DNA of 9,793 nt from JADHUC01 sp964617665. Lineage in GTDB: Bacteria > Planctomycetota > Planctomycetia > Pirellulales > Pirellulaceae. Position 1 is the stretch's first letter. Every line of letters begins with the position of its first letter. The position numbers and the translations under genes were made by a program. The stretch lies in assembly GCA_964617665.1 (NCBI GenBank), contig CAZUAH010000519.1, positions 1 to 9,793 on the forward strand. The letters are read 5' to 3'. This document shows positions 1-6,519 of this stretch, piece after piece. The notes under the pieces were generated by a model. That model was not told the DNA's origin. It worked only from the letters and a program-made list of their open reading frames with translations, and ran no database searches.

Positions 1-917
1 TCGAAGTCGTACAGAGCGATTTGCGTGTCGGGCGTTTCGGCCACTAACTCGTCCGGATTCGTGGCATAGCGACCACCGGTCGAGTAGACGGTCTTCGGGT
101 ATGTGACACCCAACAGCATACGGGCCAGATCGATCTGATGACTGGCATCGTTAGCGATGTCGCCGCCCGAGTAGCGCCACAGGTGATGCCACGTGCGGTG
201 CAAGCCGGCATTGTACGGAGCCTCTGGGGCCGGGCCGTTCCAGATGTCCCAGTTGAAGCCGGTCGGTGGATCGCTGTCGGCCACTTTCTTTGTCATTCCC
301 CACGGCGGCTTCTGGTTGTAGATCCGGCAGAGGTGAATCGTGCCAAGCTTGCCTTCCTCGATATACTTCCGCGCGGCCATGTTGTACGGCGCCGATCGGT
401 TCTGCGTGCCGATTTGCACAACACGTTCGTACTTTCGCGCCGCCGCAACCATCTGCTGCCCTTCCCAACAACTGTGGTGGGCTGGCTTTTCCACGTACAC
501 ATCTTTGCCGGCTTGGCAGGCCCACACGGTCGACAGCGCATGCCAATGGTCCGGCGTAGCGCTGACGATCGCGTCGACCGATTTATCTTCCAACGCTTGG
601 CGGAAGTCCGGCACGTACTTCGGCTCCTTGCCGCCCTGCAATTCGGAAAATTTCGGAATGCGTGCCGCGGCTTTCTTCGAGTCCGGATCGCAAACGTAGG
701 CATATTCGCAATCGTCGCGGGCCAGGAAGCTCCATTTTGGATACGTGGCCAAATGCGTACCTCGACCGCCCGCACCGACAGCCGCCAATATCACTTTATC
801 GGCAGCCACAGCGCCGCGGGCCGAAGCGGCATTGGCTAGGATTGTCACACCGGTGGCCACTCCCAGCGTGGTTTGCTTTGATCGCTCAAGAAACTGTCGT
901 CGGTTGACTTCGGACAT
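1..917 (-). CDS. Gfo/Idh/MocA family oxidoreductase, Tat-exported (3' part outside window)
   Basis: This gene runs off the left edge. 305 codons are present and, by comparison with planctomycete relatives, perhaps the last third is missing. The protein begins with a twin-arginine signal (NRRQFLERS, residues 5-13), followed by a short hydrophobic stretch and an Ala-rich cleavage region near residues 30-39, so it should be exported folded with its nicotinamide cofactor. The Rossmann fold starts at about residue 41, with the dinucleotide loop VGAGGRG at 47-53. ATPDHWHA (120-127) and the family signature EKP (143-145) follow. The C-terminal catalytic domain begins after about residue 165 and includes FNWDIWNGPAP (221-231) and GGDIANDASHQ (251-261), whose Asp257 and His260 match the usual D-x-G-x-H active-site stretch with Ala in place of Gly. 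Members oxidise or reduce sugars, inositols and related compounds with NAD(P); the substrate here is unknown. The start is ATG at 917-915. Upstream GGGAG lies rather far away (about 10 nt spacing), so initiation looks only weakly Shine-Dalgarno dependent. Confidence 0.93.
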   Translation of the reverse strand, partial: MSEVNRRQFLERSKQTTLGVATGVTILANAASARGAVAADKVILAAVGAGGRGTHLATYPKWSFLARDDCEYAYVCDPDSKKAAARIPKFSELQGGKEPKYVPDFRQALEDKSVDAIVSATPDHWHALSTVWACQAGKDVYVEKPAHHSCWEGQQMVAAARKYERVVQIGTQNRSAPYNMAARKYIEEGKLGTIHLCRIYNQKPPWGMTKKVADSDPPTGFNWDIWNGPAPEAPYNAGLHRTWHHLWRYSGGDIANDASHQIDLARMLLGVTYPKTVYSTGGRYATNPDELVAETPDTQIALYDF

Positions 918-982
918 GTTTTGGTTACTCCCGAACAAGCATTGGTAAGACACATTGATTCGGCACGTTTGGCGACTGCTTT

Positions 983-1190
983 GATTCCACTGTGGAGTCT
1001 TGTGGGACGGACTTCCAAGTCCGTACACAGCCTTGGGAAGGATTTGGGATTCCATCCGACAAATCCGTCTTGCACAGCCGCTTAGATTATCGAGTGTGCA
1101 ATCGGACCGAGTCAAGCGCCGGCAGAGCCAATTGTCCAAAGGATTCTTGGACACCTGGATGGAGTGAGTGGACTGCGCGCCTGCCGCGCA
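983..1190. repeat. Cluster of six successive short inverted repeats
   Basis: Six non-overlapping inverted repeats follow one another: 983-990/992-999 (8 bp, one G-T pair); 1007-1014/1017-1024 (8 bp perfect, ACGGACTT/AAGTCCGT); 1040-1046/1060-1066 (GGATTTG/CAAATCC); 1070-1076/1095-1101 (TTGCACA/TGTGCAA); 1133-1139/1147-1153 (TGTCCAA/TTGGACA); and 1174-1179/1185-1190 (TGCGCG/CGCGCA). The third has an inner GGAT/ATCC stem (1047-1050/1054-1057), giving an 11-bp stem with a two-base bulge and a three-base loop. The sequence shows the pairing directly. Whether it is a REP-like element cluster, a structured 3' UTR or a protein-binding array is not determined. It lies in the probable 3' region of the DUF1559/lipoprotein transcript. 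Confidence 0.6.
1007..1024. repeat. Near-perfect palindrome, REP-like
   Basis: ACGGACTT and AAGTCCGT are separated only by CC, giving an 18-bp palindrome broken at its two central bases. As a nucleic-acid hairpin it would have six or seven closed pairs; as DNA it is a two-fold symmetric protein site. A partly similar segment follows: TCCGT...CACAGCC occurs at 1020-1032 and again at 1064-1079. My recollection is that GGACTTGGAAGTCC-type palindromes are dispersed between genes in planctomycetes, but I cannot verify that here. Confidence 0.55.
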
Positions 1191-1261
1191 CGTGAATCCA
1201 TCTTCGGTGTGCTGCGGCTGCAGCATGTCGGCCAGTCGGTGGTCCCGCGCACCGACGATCA

Positions 1262-1411
1262 CTACGACCGCGGCGGTGGCTCCAGGCCTTGCGGGGTCTC
1301 TGAGGGAGGAGGATCGGGATTCTCCGGCTGCTCGACAGCGTCAGAACCTCCGCACCCCAAACAACAGGCGGATATCAACAGGAGTATGATTGAGTAGATA
1401 CTCTGTCGCAT
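1262..1411 (-). CDS. Small lipoprotein paired with DUF1559 gene
   Basis: This 49-residue reading frame falls below usual length cut-offs. It opens with a short n-region (MRQS) and a hydrophobic core (residues 5-16), then has a lipobox with LGCGG at 18-22, where Cys20 would be lipidated after signal peptidase II cleavage. The mature part is only about 30 residues and rich in Pro and Glu (for example PENPDPPPSETP, 29-40), so it is probably an unstructured tether with no enzymatic domain. It starts 17 nt after the DUF1559 stop, so the two are almost certainly co-transcribed. Tiny lipoproteins behind DUF1559 genes are, to my knowledge, common in planctomycetes. No strong Shine-Dalgarno is visible; GAAAGCAAAGACA precedes the ATG. 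The signal-peptide architecture and tight spacing support a real gene. Its function is unknown, with a role in surface or pseudopilin assembly being only a guess. Confidence 0.68.
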   Translation of the reverse strand: MRQSIYSIILLLISACCLGCGGSDAVEQPENPDPPPSETPQGLEPPPRS

Positions 1412-1428
1412 TGTCTTTGCTTTCGTGC

Positions 1429-2433
1429 TCAGTGGAACGCGTCGGACGGGATTATCTCGCCGTCGGCCATTGCCGCAAGGTGTTGGAGAGCCGTGGAATC
1501 CACGTTGTTGTCGACGGTATGCGTCGAGCCATCTACAAAACAGAACTGTACAACACCTGGATGCTGGCTGCTAAATCGGTACCAAGCCGGTTCGCCAATT
1601 CCCCACACGACGGGAAGCCCCCCCGCGCTCATCCAACTGTAAGAGTAATCGTGTTTGCCGCCGCTATAGTGGCCCATGGCCTCGCCGAACATGAACGTAT
1701 TACTTGTCCCGTCCAGCACGTCGTTCAGACCGTATTGCGACCGATTGCCAAAGATGCCTTTCAAATGAGCCCAATATCCAGTGTCGCCGATGTAACCGAT
1801 GGTGGCCAAATAGTTGGTTCTTCCCAGGTTCCTCCCGCCACCGGACAGCGTAAAACCAGCGGCTTGCACCGTTGTACCGGTGCTTGAGTTGTAGTAGTAG
1901 TTCAGAATCACAATGGTCCCGGTTTCGTTGGCGTATGCATTCGTGGACGGACAGAGTAGAAGGCCGATCTTGGCTTGGGAAATCTCCCAAGGCCCGCCCG
2001 GCGCAGTCCCGATGCTATGCTGCCACCAAGGATCAGCTTTGAATCTCCGATCCATGAGCATTACGTTGCGCCCCAACGGAGGCGACGGCACACTGATGTC
2101 GATGATCTCGTGGATTCCATTCAATTCCATGAAGGGAAGCAGGTAGGCAAGAGTGCCCACATTCTGGTTCGTGTAGTCGTAAGGCGCATGAGGCCATGGT
2201 CCCAAGTGACTGGGCGGCATCTTGCGGTAAACTTCATGGAAGTTCTGTGCAGCCAGGCCGATCTGTTTCAGGCTGCTGGCACATTGCGACCTTCGAGCCG
2301 CCTCGCGCGCCGCCTGCACGGCCGGAAGCAGCAGCGCGACAAGAATGCCGATGATCGCAATAACGACGAGCAACTCGACAAGGGTAAACGCGCGACGACG
2401 ACGCACGACATGTGTTCGGGAGGTAGAAGACAT
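1429..2433 (-). CDS. DUF1559 domain-containing pseudopilin-like protein (H-X9-DG)
   Basis: 334 residues. A basic n-region with RRRRA at 11-15 precedes FTLVELLVVIAIIG (16-29), the type IV prepilin signal/helix with Glu at +5 of the mature protein (Glu20); this helix runs to about residue 50 (AREAARR, SLKQIGLAAQNFHE). The DUF1559 body follows, with the family hallmarks PFMELNGIHEIID (100-112), LLLCPST (158-164), NYLATIGYIGDTGYW (207-221) and LDGTSNTFMFGE (240-251). The C terminus has the H-X9-DG motif exactly: His291, nine residues, Asp301-Gly302. The molecular role of this family, greatly expanded in planctomycetes, is not established; pseudopilin or major surface protein roles are inferred from the signal. 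The residue before the cleavage site is Ala15 where Gly is usual. The frame stays open 101 codons further upstream, but that extension is not pilin-like, so I chose the ATG at 2433-2431. No clear Shine-Dalgarno is visible. Confidence 0.92.
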   Translation of the reverse strand: MSSTSRTHVVRRRRAFTLVELLVVIAIIGILVALLLPAVQAAREAARRSQCASSLKQIGLAAQNFHEVYRKMPPSHLGPWPHAPYDYTNQNVGTLAYLLPFMELNGIHEIIDISVPSPPLGRNVMLMDRRFKADPWWQHSIGTAPGGPWEISQAKIGLLLCPSTNAYANETGTIVILNYYYNSSTGTTVQAAGFTLSGGGRNLGRTNYLATIGYIGDTGYWAHLKGIFGNRSQYGLNDVLDGTSNTFMFGEAMGHYSGGKHDYSYSWMSAGGLPVVWGIGEPAWYRFSSQHPGVVQFCFVDGSTHTVDNNVDSTALQHLAAMADGEIIPSDAFH

Positions 2434-2713
2434 GGGACAAGTCACAAAGTTTGAGTTGGGCGAGTTGGCTGGAACGGAGCGGCGATTGTGGGCGCGCGTC
2501 CAGTAGACTCGCTGAAATTGGTGACCGCAAACCGTGCGTTTACTCTTAAGGTCCCTCGGCAGCCATCTTACCCAAGCATTGTCCTCTATGCAATCCCCGG
2601 CGTCCTCCCCGAAAGAACGTGTAGCACAAGGACTCTGAATGTTGCGCGTAATTGAGATTTGTTGGCGATGACAGAATTGGCCGCTGGCCTCACTTCTTGC
2701 AAGTCGCTGCATT
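2434..2713 (-). other. 280-nt gap upstream of the DUF1559 gene
   Basis: I find no supported gene here. The long gap suggests DUF1559 plus its lipoprotein form their own transcription unit. Two weak sigma70-like candidates exist on the minus strand: TTGCAT (2593-2588), 17 bases, TAAGAT (2570-2565); and TTGCGG, 17 bases, TCTACT further downstream. Each matches consensus only in part (3/6 plus 4/6), so neither is called as a feature. No terminator-like stem with a T-run follows the hydrolase stop at 2714. Confidence 0.35.
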
Positions 2714-4792
2714 CTACCCATCTGCCGTCCTGCCATTGACGCGCAAATGATCGCTGTTGCCCACCAAGGAAAAGACTACTTGCAGCCATGCCGTATCACC
2801 AGCTTCCGGCGGAACATTGCGAAGCGTCAGCCTTCGATCGGCTGCCAGTGCGGCCCATTGAAGCACGTCGCCGTGTTGGAGTACGCAACTGACCAGCGGC
2901 AAGTTTCGCTGCTGGAAACAAAAGCCGGCCAGATCCACGTCGGCTTCGGCGATGCGAGAGTCAATTGCAGCAGCAAACAGAACAGCAATCCCCAAATCGC
3001 CCGACTTGCGGCTGACCAGTTTCACACGGGTCATGTCGGCATCGGGGCGCGCGGACAGTCCGTCCAGGACGCCTTCGATGTCCGTGCATGCCATACCCGG
3101 CACCGGCCGACCCCAAACGATTCCGTTCCGTTGCCATCCTGCGCGTTGACCGCTGTTGACCTCCTTGCCAGGTGCGGCGGTAGAGAACATTTCGCCGTAG
3201 CACCGCACGTCGGGCAACACGACTAGCGATCCGTCCTGGGCGAGTTGGCGAGGCGAGTCGGGGCCCGTCTCCGCCAACAGGGAGTCTCCGCCCGTCTTGG
3301 AAAAGACAACTGTGACGGGCAGTTTGCCTTGTGCTTGCTTGTGCCGGATCACGATCGTCGGCACGAGGATTCCACCTTCGCTTGGATAGCCGACATGCTC
3401 GACGATCAACTCGCCCTCCGCTTGGCTGTGAAGCGTCTTCGGTTCGCTGTTTTCGCGTGGAAGCGCAACATCCATTCCCAGCAGATCTCTGAGCGATGCA
3501 AGCATCTTCTTCTGGTATCTCTGCAATTCCGCGGCCGTACTGAGCGCCGGCACCTGGTAGCCTCGCTCGCGCGTGTAGATATGGCTGAGTTCGCCGAAAC
3601 CCTTGTTCGCGGGAACGTCCACCGAAAGACCTTGCAGCGTCTTTGCGGGGAACGTTTCGATGTCGTCCGGCTCGACAACCGGCTCGGCCTGCTCGCGGCC
3701 ACGGACCCATCGTTCCATCCACCAATACGTTCGCTCACGTTTCTCTTTGTCGTACGAGTGAGGCGTGTTGTAGTACATGCAATCTACGCGATCGTCGAAG
3801 CCGTTGGCCTTGTACAGCTTCTGAATCGTTGGAAAGTTGTCACGTTCGAAGTTCTTCGTCCAATCGTTCATCGTCAAGAATTGCAGGGGCGTGGGCAGAC
3901 CCAGTGCACTGATCTCCGGATGGTCGGTGAATCGCATCACGTGCGGAAAGTGGTTGCACGTGCAGTGGTGCCGGTCGGGAAACATGATCTCGCGGAAGTC
4001 GCACGTCAGTCCGACGATGGTCGCTGCGCGCACGCGGTCATCCAAGCCGACGACCATCTGCGCCTGCAGGCCCCCGCCCGAAGCACCGGCAACGCCGATC
4101 CGCGATTTGTCCACTTGCGGAAGCGATTCCAGGTAGTCCAGCGCCCGCAGGTTGTTCCAGATCATCAGCGTCTGGTGCGAAACGCCGATGTACAGGTCTT
4201 CGTAATGGTCCTGCGTAGACGAAAAAGTGACATAACCCAGTCGAGCGAAGTTCAAGCACCGCTTCTGCACCTCGGGATGGGCATTTCCATCGCGCCAATG
4301 GCCGTGCGGGCAAAGCATCGCCGGAGCAGGTTTCTCGGTCAGTTGCTTGGGCATGAACAGCAACCCAGCCGAGTAGACTCCTGGCCAAAGCTGATAGTAG
4401 ATCCTCCGGACAGTGCACCACGGATGTTCAAGCGGCGGCGACTGATGGACGTCGAGCGGAACTCTCTTCGGAAGCGGCCACAAGCCGGCACTCTCAAACA
4501 CCTTCTTGCGCAAATCGTCCCGGTGCTTTTCAAAGGCGTCCCCTTCCCGAACGACGAACGGTTTCGGGACCGACATCTGATGATAGTAGTCCACCAGCAT
4601 CTTGGCGGTTGGAAGCTCGCTGGTAACCGTCTCGTTGGACTTCTCCTCCGCAGCCTCACCAGCCCACGCTGCGCTGCACGTGACGACCAGCGAGAGCATA
4701 CCGGCAATCAATGTTGCCTTGCACCACATCTGGGCATGCGGCAGCATGTATTCAGTCCGATTCCCGTTCCGTACAGACACTGCTGCTAACAT
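2714..4792 (-). CDS. Secreted two-domain alpha/beta-hydrolase (acetyl-xylan-esterase-like)
   Basis: 692 residues from the ATG at 4792-4790. A signal-peptide core lies at 26-44, with likely cleavage after AWA (42-44). The first hydrolase domain (about 90-370) has HGH at 163-165 (oxyanion region), the nucleophile elbow GASGGG with Ser238, an HHCTCNH motif (275-281), Asp310 or Asp318 as the likely acid, and His345 in NTPHSYD. The second part (about 455-690) resembles another alpha/beta-hydrolase fold, but the elbow position reads SRKSG with Lys596 where Ser is expected, so it is probably non-catalytic. The family contains carbohydrate esterases and S9-like enzymes; ester hydrolysis on an envelope or extracellular substrate is inferred. 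It starts 69 nt after the ceramidase-family gene and is probably co-transcribed with it. Start choice: AAAGGG six bases upstream favours this ATG, whereas ATGs at 4747 or 4729 would give a more compact signal peptide; TTG at 4807 is also open. It is a paralogue of the gene at 6587-9100. Confidence 0.88.
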   Translation of the reverse strand: MLAAVSVRNGNRTEYMLPHAQMWCKATLIAGMLSLVVTCSAAWAGEAAEEKSNETVTSELPTAKMLVDYYHQMSVPKPFVVREGDAFEKHRDDLRKKVFESAGLWPLPKRVPLDVHQSPPLEHPWCTVRRIYYQLWPGVYSAGLLFMPKQLTEKPAPAMLCPHGHWRDGNAHPEVQKRCLNFARLGYVTFSSTQDHYEDLYIGVSHQTLMIWNNLRALDYLESLPQVDKSRIGVAGASGGGLQAQMVVGLDDRVRAATIVGLTCDFREIMFPDRHHCTCNHFPHVMRFTDHPEISALGLPTPLQFLTMNDWTKNFERDNFPTIQKLYKANGFDDRVDCMYYNTPHSYDKEKRERTYWWMERWVRGREQAEPVVEPDDIETFPAKTLQGLSVDVPANKGFGELSHIYTRERGYQVPALSTAAELQRYQKKMLASLRDLLGMDVALPRENSEPKTLHSQAEGELIVEHVGYPSEGGILVPTIVIRHKQAQGKLPVTVVFSKTGGDSLLAETGPDSPRQLAQDGSLVVLPDVRCYGEMFSTAAPGKEVNSGQRAGWQRNGIVWGRPVPGMACTDIEGVLDGLSARPDADMTRVKLVSRKSGDLGIAVLFAAAIDSRIAEADVDLAGFCFQQRNLPLVSCVLQHGDVLQWAALAADRRLTLRNVPPEAGDTAWLQVVFSLVGNSDHLRVNGRTADG

Positions 4793-4798
4793 TTCCGG

Positions 4799-4804
4799 CC
4801 CTTT
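4799..4804 (-). promoter_or_regulatory. Ribosome binding site of the alpha/beta-hydrolase gene
   Basis: AAAGGG on the minus strand ends six bases before the ATG at 4792. It is the only good Shine-Dalgarno among the alternative starts and decides the start chosen for the gene. Confidence 0.5.
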
Positions 4805-4861
4805 CAATGACAGTGTTCTTTCCGCAGTTTGGGCTTCTTATCGTATTTGTGATGCCGCGCA

Positions 4862-6376
4862 TTATTCCAGCTCTGGCGGCACGCTGCCGTATGACCAGGG
4901 CTTGTTCGAGGGCGGGATCTCTTTCGGCGCAGGAGCCGCGCCAGGCGTCATCTGGCCCACCAGTTCCAGCCCGGCGTCGAGCATCTGCCTGCCGGCTGTG
5001 ATCCCAAGATTGCTGTAACTGGTCAGACGCGTCTCGTAGCCGCCGCCGTTCGGCCCTAAAGCTTCCTCGGTGGGTATATAGCCCACACAACCGTTGGCCA
5101 GTTCGACGGGATAGGTGAACTTGAATTGGCTTTTCTTCTTCAACTCCAATCCGTACTCGACGAACATTTCGGCCTCGTTAGTCACAAACACCGCCGGTCC
5201 GACCTGGATCGCTTGCACTTCGACCTCTACCTCCGGCTCGTTGGCGATCAACGCATCCAACATCAACGTCTCTTTGGTCCAGGTGGGTACGCGGTCCGGA
5301 TTCTTGGTGGCCTCCTCCAAGCAGCTCTTGACCTTTTCAGGGCTGGGTGGACGTCGTTTGATGTTCCACACCTTCACCTTGGCATCCAAAGGGGCCAGCG
5401 AACCACGATGCATGCTCAGCAGCACCTTGACCGCCTCGGCACCAACGCGACCGCCAACGATGGGACCGTCGATGTTGGGATACGGACTCAGGTTGTCCAC
5501 CTGGGTGATGTCGCCGCAATCGCCATTTAGGAACACGACGATAACATCGTCGCCCATCGCACCCCGGATAACCTGCTCCATGTAGTAGATCCAATTGGCC
5601 GACCAACCGCTTGCGCCGGTCGTACCGTGGTTGGCGTAATTGACGACACAACCCATGAGCTTGCCGTCTGTGGTCCAGGCGCCGATCACGCCCACCTCCG
5701 GGTCGATGGGGCCGGCCAACTCGACGATGTCCGGGTTTCGCTTGCCGGGATGCGTGAAGGTCAAACCGTTCTTCATCCGAAAGCGGCGATTGAAAGCAAC
5801 TTTGTCCTCGTGGCCGCTGTCCACGCCGCAGTGCGCGTCGACCCGGTTCTTGTCGGCCTGACACACGGCGTTGACGATTTCTTTTCGTACAAGTGCCAAG
5901 TACTTAGGATCGGCGCACGACGACTGTTCATACGCCAGCTTCTTCACTAGATCCGAAGCATGATCGTATTCGCCCGGTTTGACCATGCCCACAGGACCAG
6001 AAGTGTGCGAGTGCGAAGCGCCAATAAGCACCGCCTCGGGCTTGATGCCGCATTGGGCTTCGATGTCTTTCCGGACGGCCTTGACCAGATGTCGGGAAAC
6101 AATCAGGGCGTCGATACCCACCAACGCAACTCGTGTTTTGCCATCGTCGAAGACGGCCGCACGGACTTTGCACGGATCCTGGGTTCGCTTCATGGACGAC
6201 TTGTGATACCCGCCCGGCTTCTCCATACCCAGTTCTGGCGTGATATCCGTTTCGGCAAAGCCAGCCTTGAACGGTTCGACAGTCTCAGCGGCGCGTGTTC
6301 CTTCGACAAACGCCAATGCGGTCAAAACCAGCGACGTGCCAAACATCATACGACGGCAGAAAAGTACAGTCATCAT
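4862..6376 (-). CDS. Neutral/alkaline non-lysosomal ceramidase family protein, secreted
   Basis: 504 residues. A Sec signal (basic CRR at 7-9, hydrophobic 11-24) is likely cleaved after TRA (27-29). The rest matches the ceramidase N-terminal domain: FKAGFAETDITPELG (36-50) opens it, SHSHTSG (121-127) and NYANHG (246-251) carry the expected zinc histidines (His122/His124 and His250), and Glu401 or Glu403 plus Tyr447 (GGGYETR) are likely equivalents of the remaining zinc ligands. The usual nucleophile motif GD-x-SPN appears as GDCGDITQ (285-292), with Thr291 at the Ser position. True ceramidases also have a C-terminal Ig-like domain; here the protein ends after the catalytic domain with a Pro-rich tail (477-504). 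An exported metal-dependent amidase or esterase is therefore likely, but ceramide as substrate is doubtful. A strong AGGAG lies five bases before the first ATG (eight before the second, at 6373). It leads a probable two-gene operon with the hydrolase downstream. Confidence 0.9.
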   Translation of the reverse strand: MMTVLFCRRMMFGTSLVLTALAFVEGTRAAETVEPFKAGFAETDITPELGMEKPGGYHKSSMKRTQDPCKVRAAVFDDGKTRVALVGIDALIVSRHLVKAVRKDIEAQCGIKPEAVLIGASHSHTSGPVGMVKPGEYDHASDLVKKLAYEQSSCADPKYLALVRKEIVNAVCQADKNRVDAHCGVDSGHEDKVAFNRRFRMKNGLTFTHPGKRNPDIVELAGPIDPEVGVIGAWTTDGKLMGCVVNYANHGTTGASGWSANWIYYMEQVIRGAMGDDVIVVFLNGDCGDITQVDNLSPYPNIDGPIVGGRVGAEAVKVLLSMHRGSLAPLDAKVKVWNIKRRPPSPEKVKSCLEEATKNPDRVPTWTKETLMLDALIANEPEVEVEVQAIQVGPAVFVTNEAEMFVEYGLELKKKSQFKFTYPVELANGCVGYIPTEEALGPNGGGYETRLTSYSNLGITAGRQMLDAGLELVGQMTPGAAPAPKEIPPSNKPWSYGSVPPELE

Positions 6377-6381
6377 CTCGA

Positions 6382-6386
6382 CTCCT
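6382..6386 (-). promoter_or_regulatory. Strong Shine-Dalgarno of the ceramidase-family gene
   Basis: AGGAG on the minus strand, five bases before ATG 6376 and eight before ATG 6373. Either adjacent ATG could be used; the signal peptide is unaffected. Confidence 0.7.
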
Positions 6387-6425
6387 GACTACAGATCTCG
6401 CGGCCAGACCCTTGCCTGACCGTCG

Positions 6426-6454
6426 ATTCTTGAGGCTGCGGCGCCCACTGTCAA
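6426..6454 (-). promoter_or_regulatory. Sigma70-like promoter of the ceramidase/hydrolase operon
   Basis: On the minus strand there is a perfect -35 box TTGACA (6454-6449), a 17-base spacer, then AAGAAT (6431-6426), a 4/6 match to TATAAT. Transcription would begin near 6419, giving a leader of roughly 43 nt with the AGGAG ribosome site in it. Position, spacing and orientation all suit the ceramidase-family gene. Planctomycete promoters are less well described than those of E. coli, so this is a prediction. Confidence 0.45.
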
Positions 6455-6490
6455 GAACTTGACCATTGAAGATCGGTTCTTGCCCGAGAT

Positions 6491-6519
6491 TCGACGAGCT
6501 CTGTTCGCTCTGATACACT
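6491..6519 (+). promoter_or_regulatory. Candidate promoter of the rightward hydrolase gene
   Basis: TCGACG (6491-6496, 4/6 match to TTGACA), 17 bases, then TACACT (6514-6519, 4/6 match to TATAAT), preceded by TG at the extended -10 position (6511-6512). It would give a start near 6526 and a leader of about 60 nt. This is weaker than the leftward candidate. Confidence 0.28.

Larger units (their letters stand above)
918..1261. other. Non-coding stretch between oxidoreductase and small lipoprotein
   Basis: These 344 bases hold no convincing gene on either strand. The reading frames that stay open have no recognisable motif, no signal sequence and no good ribosome site. The stretch lies downstream of the DUF1559/lipoprotein pair and upstream of the oxidoreductase, all on the minus strand, so it should contain a transcription end and perhaps a promoter. 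I see no clear -35/-10 pair for the oxidoreductase. The centre (983-1190) is a run of inverted repeats described separately. No stem is followed by a T-run on the minus strand, so an ordinary rho-independent terminator is not supported. Confidence 0.7.

Noticed and set aside
138..839. Plus-strand open frame of 233 codons at the left end.
   Set aside because: It is antisense to the Gfo/Idh/MocA oxidoreductase, whose Tat signal, Rossmann loop and EKP motif are unmistakable on the minus strand.
845..1075. Minus-strand frame of 76 codons overlapping the oxidoreductase start and the palindromic repeats.
   Set aside because: It overlaps the well-supported start of the oxidoreductase in another frame and reads through the inverted repeats; no signal or domain is visible, so it looks like a repeat-derived spurious frame.
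1133..1190. Stems at 1133-1153 and 1174-1190 as rho-independent terminators of the lipoprotein transcript.
   Set aside because: Neither is followed by a run of T on the minus strand, so the hairpins are recorded as repeats only.
1164..1397. Two plus-strand frames (1164-1397 and 1168-1389) opposite the small lipoprotein.
   Set aside because: They overlap each other, have no domain or ribosome site, and are better explained as the complement of the lipoprotein and its downstream flank.
2434..2736. Upstream extension of the DUF1559 frame by 101 codons.
   Set aside because: A prepilin-type signal must be near the N terminus. The extension has no motif, overlaps the end of the hydrolase gene and would bury the signal; the ATG at 2433 fits the family.
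3245..4789. Plus-strand open frame of 514 codons, fully antisense to the minus-strand hydrolase.
   Set aside because: It has no recognisable domain, is rich in Arg/Val/His as expected from the complement of a high-GC gene, and the opposite strand encodes a clear hydrolase with signal peptide and catalytic triad over the same bases.
4793..4861. A possible separate promoter or small gene in the 69-nt gap between the ceramidase-family gene and the hydrolase.
   Set aside because: The gap is short, has no good -35/-10 pair and no start with an open frame; the ribosome site alone explains it, which favours an operon.
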